Assembly: GCA_963623095.1 (NCBI GenBank)
Contig: CAVFKD010000014.1
Span: 1-40,568 of the forward strand
Direction of reading: 5' to 3'
From: UBA3210 sp963623095
Lineage (GTDB): Bacteria > Bacillota_I > Bacilli_A > RFN20 > CAG-449
Length of the DNA: 40,568 nucleotides
Part shown: piece by piece, positions 33,425 to 40,495 of the stretch
Layout of the letters: each line of letters starts with the position of its first letter
Numbering within the stretch: position 1 is the stretch's first letter
Translations under genes and position numbers: made by a program
Notes under the pieces: model-generated
What the model saw: only the letters and a program-made list of their open reading frames with translations
What the model was told of the DNA's origin: nothing
Databases searched by the model: none

Positions 33425-34306
33425 TTATTTTCTCATCCAATCTACACGTTTTATATCTTTGCTTCCTGGACCATATGAATTAGTTTCATAGAATCTAGAA
33501 TTGATATGTCTATCAGTTCCTGCCCAGATAGAGAATCCTTCTTTTTTAATATGTGTATCTAAATAACAATTGATGAAATGACACATACCATATTCTCTCC
33601 AAGGACGAGCTAGATAAACACTTTCATCATTAGTATTTTTAGCTTTTAGGAATCTACATGAAATAAAATTCATGCCATAGTTATTTTCTTTGTCATGGTC
33701 TGGGGCAACTATCCAAGTATCTTTACTTGTTGGAAGAGAAATGATATCACAATCAATAAAATCTGCACTTGCACCTCCAAAGATAAAGTCTACTGTTCCA
33801 TATATTTTACAATTTATAAATCTTTGATGGAATTCACCAATATGTTCTCTTTCATCTTTTGGAAGAATAGGAATATATCTTTCTATTAAATCAGGAGAAA
33901 AAGGACCACAGAATAAAGTATCTTGATGAGCGATTAAACAACAATTAATACAAGTAATATCATCATTATATAAATGTAAGGCAACTGCTTGGCCTACTGA
34001 ATATCCTTCACCCGCGGAATTTTCAATAGTGAGATTCTTTAAAGTGACATGTTTACCTTTGACCAACATTGTATATGTTCTAAAAGTTACGTATTCGCTA
34101 CCATCTTGATGAATCTTTTTTGCGTAGTCATTATAGTTAACTTTAGCTTTGTTTTGTCCATCGATAATAACATTATCTTTATCAATTATTACTTTTTCAA
34201 AGTATTCCTCATCATCTAAAATAATTAAAGTAGGTTCATTAATTATCCTTATTGCATCGTTTATTTTTTTAATTTCGTTATTTATACCAACATGAATAGT
34301 TTTCAT
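33425..34306 (-). CDS. CE8 pectin methylesterase, cytoplasmic
   Basis: Removes methyl esters from galacturonate residues. The carbohydrate esterase family 8 motifs are all present: GQAVAL (105-110), QDTL (128-131), GTVDFIFG (170-177, catalytic Asp173) and LARPWR (232-237); Asp129 is the acid/base residue. It has 293 residues and no signal peptide, unlike most bacterial and plant enzymes, so it should act on imported methylated oligomers before GH28. GGGAGGT precedes the ATG. It is divergent from kdgA with a 206-base region between. Confidence 0.93.
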   Translation of the reverse strand: MKTIHVGINNEIKKINDAIRIINEPTLIILDDEEYFEKVIIDKDNVIIDGQNKAKVNYNDYAKKIHQDGSEYVTFRTYTMLVKGKHVTLKNLTIENSAGEGYSVGQAVALHLYNDDITCINCCLIAHQDTLFCGPFSPDLIERYIPILPKDEREHIGEFHQRFINCKIYGTVDFIFGGASADFIDCDIISLPTSKDTWIVAPDHDKENNYGMNFISCRFLKAKNTNDESVYLARPWREYGMCHFINCYLDTHIKKEGFSIWAGTDRHINSRFYETNSYGPGSKDIKRVDWMRK

Positions 34307-34324
34307 AAAATTTACCTCCCAAAC

Positions 34325-34330
34325 ATTATA
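34325..34330 (-). promoter_or_regulatory. -10 box of the pectin methylesterase
   Basis: A perfect TATAAT read on the minus strand, 19 bases before the start codon. No good -35 box is seen at the usual distance. Confidence 0.4.
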
Positions 34331-34429
34331 ATATTTAGAAAAAAATAAAACATTAAAATATTGAGAAAATATCTAATAGTTAACAAGAGTGTTTTAAAAA
34401 TGATATTTTTTTAAAAATGTAGTAGAAAA

Positions 34430-34445
34430 ATGTTGTATACAACAT
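34430..34445. promoter_or_regulatory. GntR-type operator palindrome before kdgA
   Basis: A perfect 16-base palindrome, ATGTTGTATACAACAT. The TTGTATACAA core fits FadR/UxuR-type GntR operators. It covers the -35 region of the kdgA promoter, so binding would block transcription. Confidence 0.7.
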
Positions 34446-34464
34446 AATTCTATCGTGCTATAAT
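34436..34464 (+). promoter_or_regulatory. Promoter of kdgA-kdgK-kduI-kduD
   Basis: TATACA (34436-34441) lies inside the palindrome. After 17 bases comes TATAAT (34459-34464) with extended -10 TG at 34456-34457. A weak cre-like sequence, TGGAAGCGTGTAAA, spans 34464-34477 near the start point, with three mismatches to consensus. Confidence 0.7.
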
Positions 34465-34512
34465 GGAAGCGTGTAAAGAACATTTTTATATACATATTTT
34501 GGAGGTTTATAT

Positions 34513-35133
34513 ATGGATGTATTAACAAGAGTACACGAAATTGGCGTAGTCCCAGTTGTCGTACTAAACAAAGTTGAAGACACAAGAACAGCTTTAGACA
34601 CTTTAATTGAAGGCGATGTACCTGTAGCAGAAATTTGCTTCAGAACACCATGTGCAGCAGATTGCATTAAATTAGCTGCAAAAGAATATGGCGACAAAGT
34701 CTTAGTTGGAGCTGGTACTGTTATCAACGCAGCACAATGTGAAGAAGCAATTGCATGTGGAGCTACATTTATTGTTTCACCAGGCTTCTCAAAATCAGTT
34801 TGTGATGTTTGTAAAAAACATAACATCCCATACTTACCAGGTGTAGTTACACCAACAGAAATTATGGAAGGCATTGAAAATGGTATCACAACATTTAAAT
34901 TCTTCCCAGCAGGTGTATTTGGTGGCTTAAAAGCAATCAAAGCATTAGCAGCAGCTTTCCCAGCATGTAAATTCATGCCTACAGGTGGAGTTGATAATTC
35001 AAACATTGCAGAATTTGTTAAATTTGACAAGATCGTTGCATGTGGTGGTTCATGGGTATTAAAAGGAACTAAAGAAGAACAAGTTGCAGCTTGCTTAGAA
35101 GCAAGAAGAATTATTAAGGAGAATAGAAAATAA
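34513..35133 (+). CDS. kdgA: KDPG aldolase
   Basis: Splits 2-keto-3-deoxy-6-phosphogluconate into pyruvate and glyceraldehyde 3-phosphate. A class I aldolase: the Schiff-base lysine is K129 in TTFKFFPAG, with catalytic E40 and the FRTP (43-46) and GAGTV (66-70) stretches. It has 206 residues, typical. GGAGG precedes the ATG. The stop overlaps the kdgK start (TAATG). It is the first gene of the KDG operon behind the operator palindrome. Confidence 0.95.
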   Translation: MDVLTRVHEIGVVPVVVLNKVEDTRTALDTLIEGDVPVAEICFRTPCAADCIKLAAKEYGDKVLVGAGTVINAAQCEEAIACGATFIVSPGFSKSVCDVCKKHNIPYLPGVVTPTEIMEGIENGITTFKFFPAGVFGGLKAIKALAAAFPACKFMPTGGVDNSNIAEFVKFDKIVACGGSWVLKGTKEEQVAACLEARRIIKENRK

Positions 35134-36158
35134 TGGCAAAAGTAGTTACAATGGGAGAAATCATGTTAAGACTTTCTTCCGCAGGAAATTCACGTTTCGT
35201 TCAAGCACAATCATTAGATGTTTGTTACGGCGGAGGAGAAGCTAACGTAGCAGTTTCTCTAGCAAATTATGGACATGAAGCATATTTCGTTTCAAAAGTC
35301 CCAGAACACGAAATTGGTCAATGTGCAGTTAATGCATTAAGAAGATATGGTGTTCATGAAGATTATATCGCTCGTGGTGGCGACCGTTTAGGTATTTATT
35401 ACTTAGAAACAGGTGCTTCTATGAGAGCAAGTAAAGTTATTTACGATAGAGCAAATTCATCAATTGCTGAAGCAGATCCAAGCGATTTCGATTTCGATAA
35501 GATTTTCGAAGGTGCTTCTTGGTTCCACTGGTCAGGAATTACTCCTGCAATCAGCGACAAGTCAGCAGAAAATTTAAGACTTGCTTGTATCGCAGCTAAA
35601 AAACATGGCGTTACAGTTTCATGTGACTTAAACTTCCGTAAGAAATTATGGACATCAGAAAAAGCTATTTCAATTATGAAACCTTTAATGCAATATGTTG
35701 ATGTATGTATCGGTAACGAAGAAGATGCAGAATTATGCTTAGGCTTCAAACCAGATGCAGACGTTACAGGCGGTAAAACAGATGCAGCAGGTTACCACAA
35801 AATCTTTGAACAAATGGCTAAAGAATTCGGCTTCAAATATGTTGTTTCAACATTAAGAGAATCATACTCTGCAACACACAATGGTTGGAAAGCATTAATC
35901 TACAACGGAAAAGAATTCTATGAATCAAAACACTACGACATTAACCCTATCATCGATAGAGTTGGCGGCGGTGACTCATTCTCAGGTGGTTTAATCCACG
36001 GCTTATTAACATGGCCAGAAGATCAAGGTAAAGCTCTTGAATTCGCAGTTGCAGCTTCTGCTTTAAAACATACTATCCCAGGTGACTTCAATTTAGTTTC
36101 TGAAAAAGAAGTTCTTGCTTTAGCTGGCGGAGACGCTTCAGGTAGAGTTCAAAGATAA
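35133..36158 (+). CDS. kdgK: 2-keto-3-deoxygluconate kinase
   Basis: A PfkB-family kinase that phosphorylates KDG to KDPG. The N-terminal MGEIMLRLS, the central CDLNFR and the C-terminal PfkB signature DRVGGGDSFSGG with catalytic Asp near residue 281 are clear. It has 341 residues, normal. AAGGAG lies inside the end of kdgA. It receives KDG from both UxuA and KduD, so it is the meeting point of the uronate branches in this window. Confidence 0.95.
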   Translation: MAKVVTMGEIMLRLSSAGNSRFVQAQSLDVCYGGGEANVAVSLANYGHEAYFVSKVPEHEIGQCAVNALRRYGVHEDYIARGGDRLGIYYLETGASMRASKVIYDRANSSIAEADPSDFDFDKIFEGASWFHWSGITPAISDKSAENLRLACIAAKKHGVTVSCDLNFRKKLWTSEKAISIMKPLMQYVDVCIGNEEDAELCLGFKPDADVTGGKTDAAGYHKIFEQMAKEFGFKYVVSTLRESYSATHNGWKALIYNGKEFYESKHYDINPIIDRVGGGDSFSGGLIHGLLTWPEDQGKALEFAVAASALKHTIPGDFNLVSEKEVLALAGGDASGRVQR

Positions 36159-36159
36159 T

Positions 36160-36999
36160 ATGAAAGATTTAGATATTAGATACGCAAATCATCCAGATGA
36201 TTCTAAACACTATACAACTGAAGAATTAAGAAAACATTATTTAATTGAAGATGTTTTCGTTAAGGATGATATTAGCTTAACTTATTCTCATCAAGATAGA
36301 ATGATTGCTGGTGGTGCTTATCCTGTTAACAAAGCTTTAAAACTTGAAGCAGGCGATGCATTAAGAACAAAATATTTCTTAGAAAGAAGAGAACTTGGTG
36401 TATTCAATATCGGCGGTGATGGTAAAATCACTTTAGATGGTAAAGAATATATCTTACACAAAACAGACTGTTTATATGTTGGAATGGGCACAAAAGATGT
36501 AGTATTCGAATCATTAGATTCAAAGAATCCTGCAAAATTCTATATGTGTTCATCCCCAGCACATAAATCTTATCCAACAGTTTATTTACCAATTGAAAAG
36601 GCTAGAAAAGTACCAACAGGTGATCAAGAACACTTAAATTGCCGTACTATTAATCAATTCATCCATTCAGATGTTTTAGAAACTTGCCAATTATCAATGG
36701 GTTTAACAATTCTTTCTCCAGGTAATGCTTGGAATACAATGCCAAGCCATACTCACGAAAGAAGAATGGAAGTTTATTTCTATTTTGAACTTGGAGAAGA
36801 TGATGTTGTCTTCCACTTAATGGGACAACCTCAAGAAATTAGAACTATTGTTATTAAAAATGAACAAGCTGTTATTTCACCATCTTGGTCAATCCATTCA
36901 GGATTCGCAACTAAGAGCTATGCTTTCATTTGGGGTATGTGCGGTGAAAATAAGGCATATGATGATATGGATGTCATCAAATCAACAGATTTAAAATAA
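36160..36999 (+). CDS. kduI: 5-keto-4-deoxyuronate isomerase KduI
   Basis: Isomerises 5-keto-4-deoxyuronate (DKI), the product of unsaturated galacturonate, to the 2,5-diketo form. A cupin-like zinc enzyme: metal ligands H197, H199 and E204 in PSHTHERRMEVYFYF plus a later His in WSIHSGF. It has 279 residues, as in E. coli. The ATG sits in TAATATG two bases after kdgK, with no clear ribosome site, so coupling is likely. Its presence implies a source of unsaturated uronates (a lyase and GH105/GH88) elsewhere in the genome. Confidence 0.96.
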   Translation: MKDLDIRYANHPDDSKHYTTEELRKHYLIEDVFVKDDISLTYSHQDRMIAGGAYPVNKALKLEAGDALRTKYFLERRELGVFNIGGDGKITLDGKEYILHKTDCLYVGMGTKDVVFESLDSKNPAKFYMCSSPAHKSYPTVYLPIEKARKVPTGDQEHLNCRTINQFIHSDVLETCQLSMGLTILSPGNAWNTMPSHTHERRMEVYFYFELGEDDVVFHLMGQPQEIRTIVIKNEQAVISPSWSIHSGFATKSYAFIWGMCGENKAYDDMDVIKSTDLK

Positions 37000-37014
37000 G
37001 GAGTATTATTTAAA

Positions 37015-37812
37015 ATGGAATCAATGTTTTCTTTAAAAGGAAAAATTGCTTTAGTTACTGGCGCAAGTTATGGTATTGGCTTTGCAATCGCAAAAGCTTT
37101 CCACGAAGCAGGCGCAACAATTTGCTTCAACGATATTAACCAAGATTTAGTTAATAAAGGTTTAGCAAGCTACAAAGAAGCAGGTATTGAAGCACATGGT
37201 TATGTTTGTGATGTTACAAACGAAGACCAAGTCGCTAATTTAGTCGCTACTATTGAAAAAGAAGTCGGTGTTATTGATATCTTAGTCAACAACGCTGGTA
37301 TTATTAAAAGAATCCCTATGACAGAAATGTCAGCTTCTGATTGGAGAAAAGTTATCGATATCGATTTAACTGGACCATTCATTTGCTCAAAACATGTCAT
37401 TCCAAGCATGATCAAAAAAGGTCATGGTAAAATCATTAACATTTGTTCAATGATGTCAGAACTTGGTAGAGAAACAGTTTCAGCTTATGCTGCTGCAAAA
37501 GGTGGCTTAAAGATGTTAACAAGAAATATTTGTTCTGAATATGGTGAATACAACATTCAATGTAATGGTATTGGCCCTGGTTACATCGCTACACCTCAAA
37601 CAGCTCCATTAAGAGAAATTCAACCAGATGGATCAAGACATCCATTTGATACATTTATCTGCGCAAAAACTCCAGCAGGTAGATGGTTAAATCCTGAAGA
37701 ATTAGGAGGCCCAGCAGTATTCTTAGCTTCTGAAGCTTCTAACGCAGTCAACGGACATATCTTATATGTCGACGGCGGTATCCTTGCTTATATTGGTAAA
37801 CAACCTAAATAA
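37015..37812 (+). CDS. kduD: 2-keto-3-deoxygluconate dehydrogenase KduD
   Basis: An SDR enzyme that reduces 2,5-diketo-3-deoxygluconate to KDG, the step after KduI. Cofactor loop TGASYGIG (15-22), Ser145, Tyr158 and Lys162 form the active site. It has 265 residues. AAGGAG precedes the ATG. The C-terminal region up to GILAYIGKQP is typical of KduD. A terminator follows 20 bases downstream. Confidence 0.94.
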   Translation: MESMFSLKGKIALVTGASYGIGFAIAKAFHEAGATICFNDINQDLVNKGLASYKEAGIEAHGYVCDVTNEDQVANLVATIEKEVGVIDILVNNAGIIKRIPMTEMSASDWRKVIDIDLTGPFICSKHVIPSMIKKGHGKIINICSMMSELGRETVSAYAAAKGGLKMLTRNICSEYGEYNIQCNGIGPGYIATPQTAPLREIQPDGSRHPFDTFICAKTPAGRWLNPEELGGPAVFLASEASNAVNGHILYVDGGILAYIGKQPK

Positions 37813-37831
37813 GTAATTAAAACTAAAAATT

Positions 37832-37857
37832 AAGGTCATGCATTGCATGGCCTTTTT
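37832..37857 (+). terminator. Terminator of the kdg-kdu operon
   Basis: AAGGTCATGC (37832-37841) pairs with GCATGGCCTT (37845-37854) around a three-base loop, then TTT. Confidence 0.85.
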
Positions 37858-37878
37858 GAATGGAAAATAATACATTTA

Positions 37879-37907
37879 TTGACTTATTTTTAATTTACTT
37901 TTAGAAT
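37879..37907 (+). promoter_or_regulatory. Promoter of the Rrf2 gene
   Basis: TTGACT (37879-37884), 17 bases, TAGAAT (37902-37907). This leaves a short 5' leader of about 24 bases. Confidence 0.65.
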
Positions 37908-37937
37908 ATTGATAAGTTATTTAACGGTGGTGATAGA

Positions 37938-38351
37938 ATGATTTCAACAAAAGGAAGATACGCTCTTGGAGTGATGATAGATTTAGCTATATATGGTGAA
38001 AATGAATTTGTTTCATTAAAAGATATATCAAGAAGAACTAATGTATCATATAAATATTTAGAACAAGTTATCTCATTATTGAATCGTGCCGGCTTAGTAA
38101 AAAGTCTAAGAGGTAATAATGGAGGATATAAACTTAATAAATCACCTAAGGATATCCTTGCTTATGATATTATCATTGCGACTGAAGGAAACATCTCTAT
38201 CTCTGATAGCGTTAATAAAGACGTAAACGCCTCAATAAACGACTTTTGGGACGGACTTGATAAAACAATTGAAAATTATTTAAAAAGCGTTAATTTGGCT
38301 TGTTTAAAGGAAAAATACTTAGATTCTATTCAAATTGATTATTCGATTTAA
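37938..38351 (+). CDS. Rrf2-family regulator without Fe-S cysteines (CymR-like)
   Basis: A 137-residue Rrf2 regulator: N-terminal ISTKGRYALGVMIDLA, winged HTH with LEQVISLLNRAGLVKSLRGNNGGYKL. The region that holds three cysteines in IscR and NsrR here reads ISISDSVNKDV, without cysteine; the only Cys is near the C-terminus. That resembles CymR, the Bacillus cysteine-metabolism regulator, more than the cluster-binding members. GGTGGTGAT precedes the ATG. It stands alone between the kdu terminator and tRNA genes, so its targets cannot be told from context; suf or sulfur genes are a guess. Confidence 0.88.
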   Translation: MISTKGRYALGVMIDLAIYGENEFVSLKDISRRTNVSYKYLEQVISLLNRAGLVKSLRGNNGGYKLNKSPKDILAYDIIIATEGNISISDSVNKDVNASINDFWDGLDKTIENYLKSVNLACLKEKYLDSIQIDYSI

Positions 38352-38361
38352 TAAAAAAATA

Positions 38362-38390
38362 TTTAATCTTAAAAAAATATATGCTAAAAT
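38362..38390 (+). promoter_or_regulatory. Extended -10 promoter of the tRNA-Arg group
   Basis: TAAAAT (38385-38390) with TG at 38382-38383, and a weak TTTAAT 17 bases upstream (38362-38367). The start would be near 38397. Confidence 0.55.
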
Positions 38391-38402
38391 CATAACTGCG
38401 AT

Positions 38403-38478
38403 GCGCCCGTAGCTCAGTGGATAGAGCGGAACTTTCCGAAGGTTAAGGTCGTACGTTTAAGTCGTATCGGGCGCCCCA
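38403..38478 (+). tRNA. tRNA-Arg (CCG), atypical
   Basis: A 76-base cloverleaf with a good acceptor GCGCCCG/CGGGCGC, anticodon CCG in loop TTCCGAA and encoded CCA. Three features are odd: the T loop is TTTAAGT, so position 56 is U instead of the near-universal C; the discriminator is C; and the top pair of the anticodon stem (27-43) is G-A. It could be a functional but drifting minor tRNA for CGG codons, or a decaying copy. Confidence 0.85.
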
Positions 38479-38496
38479 ATATGATTTAATGAAAAT

Positions 38497-38580
38497 GCGG
38501 GTATGGCGAAACTGGCAGACGCGCTAGACTTAGGATCTAGTGGGCACACCGTGCAGGTTCAAGTCCTGTTACCCGCACCA
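38497..38580 (+). tRNA. tRNA-Leu (UAG)
   Basis: An 84-base class II tRNA with acceptor GCGGGTA/TACCCGC, anticodon TAG in the loop after CTAGA, a long variable arm, T loop TTCAAGT and encoded ACCA. Confidence 0.94.
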
Positions 38581-38591
38581 AAAGATTATAT

Positions 38592-38615
38592 AGCAACACA
38601 TTGTGTTGCTTTTTA
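38592..38615 (+). terminator. Terminator between tRNA-Leu genes
   Basis: AGCAACACA and TGTGTTGCT form a near-perfect palindrome followed by TTTTTA. The next tRNA starts only nine bases later without an obvious promoter, so some read-through is likely. Confidence 0.7.
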
Positions 38616-38623
38616 TATAAACT

Positions 38624-38710
38624 GCTCGCGTGGCGTAATTGGTAGCCGCGATGGACTCAAAATCCATTTCTAGTGATAGAGTAGGGGTTCGAGTCCCCTT
38701 GCGAGCACCA
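38624..38710 (+). tRNA. tRNA-Leu (CAA)
   Basis: An 87-base class II tRNA with acceptor GCTCGCG/TGCGAGC (one G-U pair), anticodon CAA in loop CTCAAAA, a variable arm, T loop TTCGAGT and encoded ACCA. It borders the toxin-antitoxin and integrase segment, a common place for element insertion. Confidence 0.94.
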
Positions 38711-38722
38711 CTGACCAATATA

Positions 38723-38753
38723 AAACTCTAGGTTGGATTGCCTAGAGTTTTTT
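38723..38753. terminator. Bidirectional terminator
   Basis: AAACTCTAGG (38723-38732) pairs with CCTAGAGTTT (38741-38750), with T runs on both strands. It ends the tRNA transcript and the convergent toxin gene. Confidence 0.8.
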
Positions 38754-38772
38754 AGTTATGTTATTTTAGAAT

Positions 38773-39057
38773 TTATTTATGAAACAAATCACTATGAGTT
38801 CCTGTCCTAGCTAATGTTAAAATTAGCTCATTGTTTTCAATTTTGTAAATCAATAACCAATCCGGCTGAATATGACATTCTCTATAAGATTGCCAATTGC
38901 CTGATAATGGATGATCTTTATATTTTGAATCTAAAGTTTCGCCTTTTTGTAATGTACGAATTACATTATCTAATAACTCGATGTTTTGATTTCTTTTGAT
39001 TGCGGATTTATAATCTTTCTTAAATTGAGTTGTCCATTTAACTTCTAAATTACTCAT
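38773..39057 (-). CDS. yafQ: YafQ-family mRNA interferase toxin
   Basis: A RelE-superfamily endoribonuclease that cuts ribosome-bound mRNA. The YafQ catalytic set is intact: His49 (DHPL), His62 and Asp66 (CHIQPDW), His88 and Phe92 (GTHSDLF). It has 94 residues, usual size. Its ATG overlaps the stop of the antitoxin gene (ATGA), the classic coupling of such pairs. It lies beside tRNA genes and an integrase fragment, consistent with horizontal gain. Confidence 0.93.
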   Translation of the reverse strand: MSNLEVKWTTQFKKDYKSAIKRNQNIELLDNVIRTLQKGETLDSKYKDHPLSGNWQSYRECHIQPDWLLIYKIENNELILTLARTGTHSDLFHK

Positions 39058-39326
39058 CTCTTAAGTTCCTTTAAAGCTTCTTCAACATCTGAATATCCTT
39101 TTACAGATGGATCTTTAGAAATTTTTTCGGCTTCTAAAAGAGCTAATAAAGTTTCTTTATTAGGTTCTTCCATTCTAACATCAAATGGGAAACCACCTAC
39201 AGCAAGAGATTTACGTAAAAATACATTGATTGCAGTTGTTAAGTTAATGCCAAGTTCATTATACATGGCTTCAGATTGTTTTTTTAAATCGTTATCTAAT
39301 CTAACACTAAAATTTGTTGTTGCCAT
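39054..39326 (-). CDS. dinJ: DinJ/RelB-family antitoxin
   Basis: A 90-residue antitoxin. The N-terminal ribbon-helix-helix (TNFSVRLDNDLKKQSEAMYNELG, about 4-50) binds DNA and autoregulates the operon; the C-terminal part wraps the toxin. AGAAGG lies at the complement of 39335-39340. Its stop codon is TGA, the only TGA stop I found among the genes of this window, which fits a foreign origin or simply the overlap constraint. Confidence 0.93.
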   Translation of the reverse strand: MATTNFSVRLDNDLKKQSEAMYNELGINLTTAINVFLRKSLAVGGFPFDVRMEEPNKETLLALLEAEKISKDPSVKGYSDVEEALKELKR

Positions 39327-39350
39327 ACTTATTGCCTTCTTTCTTCTATA

Positions 39351-39379
39351 GTTATATGTGCAAATTTGAGCGGTTGCAA
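39351..39379 (-). promoter_or_regulatory. Promoter of the dinJ-yafQ operon
   Basis: On the minus strand TTGCAA (39379-39374) is followed after 17 bases by TATAAC (39356-39351). Confidence 0.6.
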
Positions 39380-39397
39380 TACAAATTACTGATATAA

Positions 39398-40174
39398 TAT
39401 TATATTGGGGATTTTGTTAATATTAGAAAAGCATTGCAATACGCATTTAAAAAAGGATATATATTAACTAATCCTGCAGATAGAGTAGATAGACCTAAAA
39501 AATCCACATATAATCAAAGTTTCTATAATAGAGAAGAACTTGAAGATTTACTTACTAAAGTCAAAGATACACCATTAGAGTTTCCTGTTACAATGGCGGC
39601 TTATTATGGACTTAGAAGAGAAGAAATAGTAGGACTTAAATGGGATGCAATAGATTTTCAATATAAACAATTTACTATTAAACATACTGTAACATCTACA
39701 ACTATAAATGGAAGAAGAGTAGAAGTAGCCGCAGATACTACTAAAACAAAGAAATCATGTAGAACATTACCATTTGATAATAATGGTATTATTGAAAACT
39801 TATTGTTAGAGATGAAACAAAAGCAAGAAGAATGGAAGAAATTATATGGTGATACATATAATTATGATTATGAAGGTTATGTATATGTAAGACCTGATGG
39901 TATTAGATATAAAGCTGATTTTGTAACTCAATCTTTTCCTAAATTCTTAGAAACTAATAACCTTAGAAAGATTAGATTCCATGATCTAAGACATACATGT
40001 GCTACTATGTTAAGACATACAGGTGTACCTATGGAAGATATTCAAAAGTATTTAGGTCACTCAACAATTACTACAACAGAAGGAATATATGCTCATTTTG
40101 ATGATACTAAGCATAAAAAGACTGTAGCGTCTTTATCAGATTTCTTAAATAAAGATAAAGAGATGGATAAATAA
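39398..40174 (+). pseudogene. 5'-truncated tyrosine recombinase/integrase
   Basis: The catalytic domain of a phage/ICE-type integrase is whole: Arg in GLRREEI, Lys in the TKTKKSCRTL strand, HxxR in HDLRHTCAT, His in LGHSTITTT and Tyr in GIYAHF. The arm-binding domain and most of the core-binding domain (about 150 residues) are missing. Family-like sequence (FVNIRKALQYAFKKGYI) extends upstream of the first possible start, TTG 39434, back towards a TAA at 39395, and no ribosome site is visible. I read it as a remnant of an integrated element. An internal start giving a short protein cannot be ruled out. Confidence 0.75.
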
Positions 40175-40180
40175 AGTTTA

Positions 40181-40207
40181 AGGCATTCCTGGTGGAGTGC
40201 CTTTTTT
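40181..40207 (+). terminator. Terminator after the integrase remnant
   Basis: AGGCATTCC (40181-40189), loop TGGT, GGAGTGCCT (40194-40202), then TTTTT. Confidence 0.8.
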
Positions 40208-40243
40208 CGATGCTATTAATTTATAGATTTTATGGTAACGTAT

Positions 40244-40492
40244 TTAATCTTTCTTTAGTAACTTATATATTAAATATATAATTCCAAATGGTAATAACGC
40301 CCATATTGGTGAAAGAAGTAAAACTAAAAGAAAATGACCGTTACTTCCTAATAAATTTATCAAAGTCCATACTTTATAATAACCATAAATGAGTGCAGTA
40401 CCCAAAGATATAGCAAGTATTATTAGTATTAAACTAGTTAAAATTTTCTTTGTTTTGGTCTTTTTTTTAATATTCTTTATTACGACATATAC
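40244..40492 (-). pseudogene. Two-helix membrane reading frame without start codon
   Basis: An 82-codon frame with a Lys-rich beginning (KNIKKKTKTKK), then two hydrophobic segments and a KKD end. There is no ATG, GTG or TTG near its beginning. It is in the same frame as, and separated by one TAG from, the partial frame at 40496-40567. The two may be one gene split by a nonsense change, or the second may use a rare start codon. I do not recognise a family. Confidence 0.35.
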
Positions 40493-40495
40493 CTA

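Noticed and set aside
34458..35030. Long minus-strand frame of 190 codons opposite kdgA
   Set aside because: kdgA carries all aldolase motifs; the antisense frame is a by-product of its codon pattern.
38624..40207. att site duplication of the tRNA-Leu(CAA) 3' end
   Set aside because: I found no second copy of TGCGAGCACCA or a similar end in the downstream sequence of this window.
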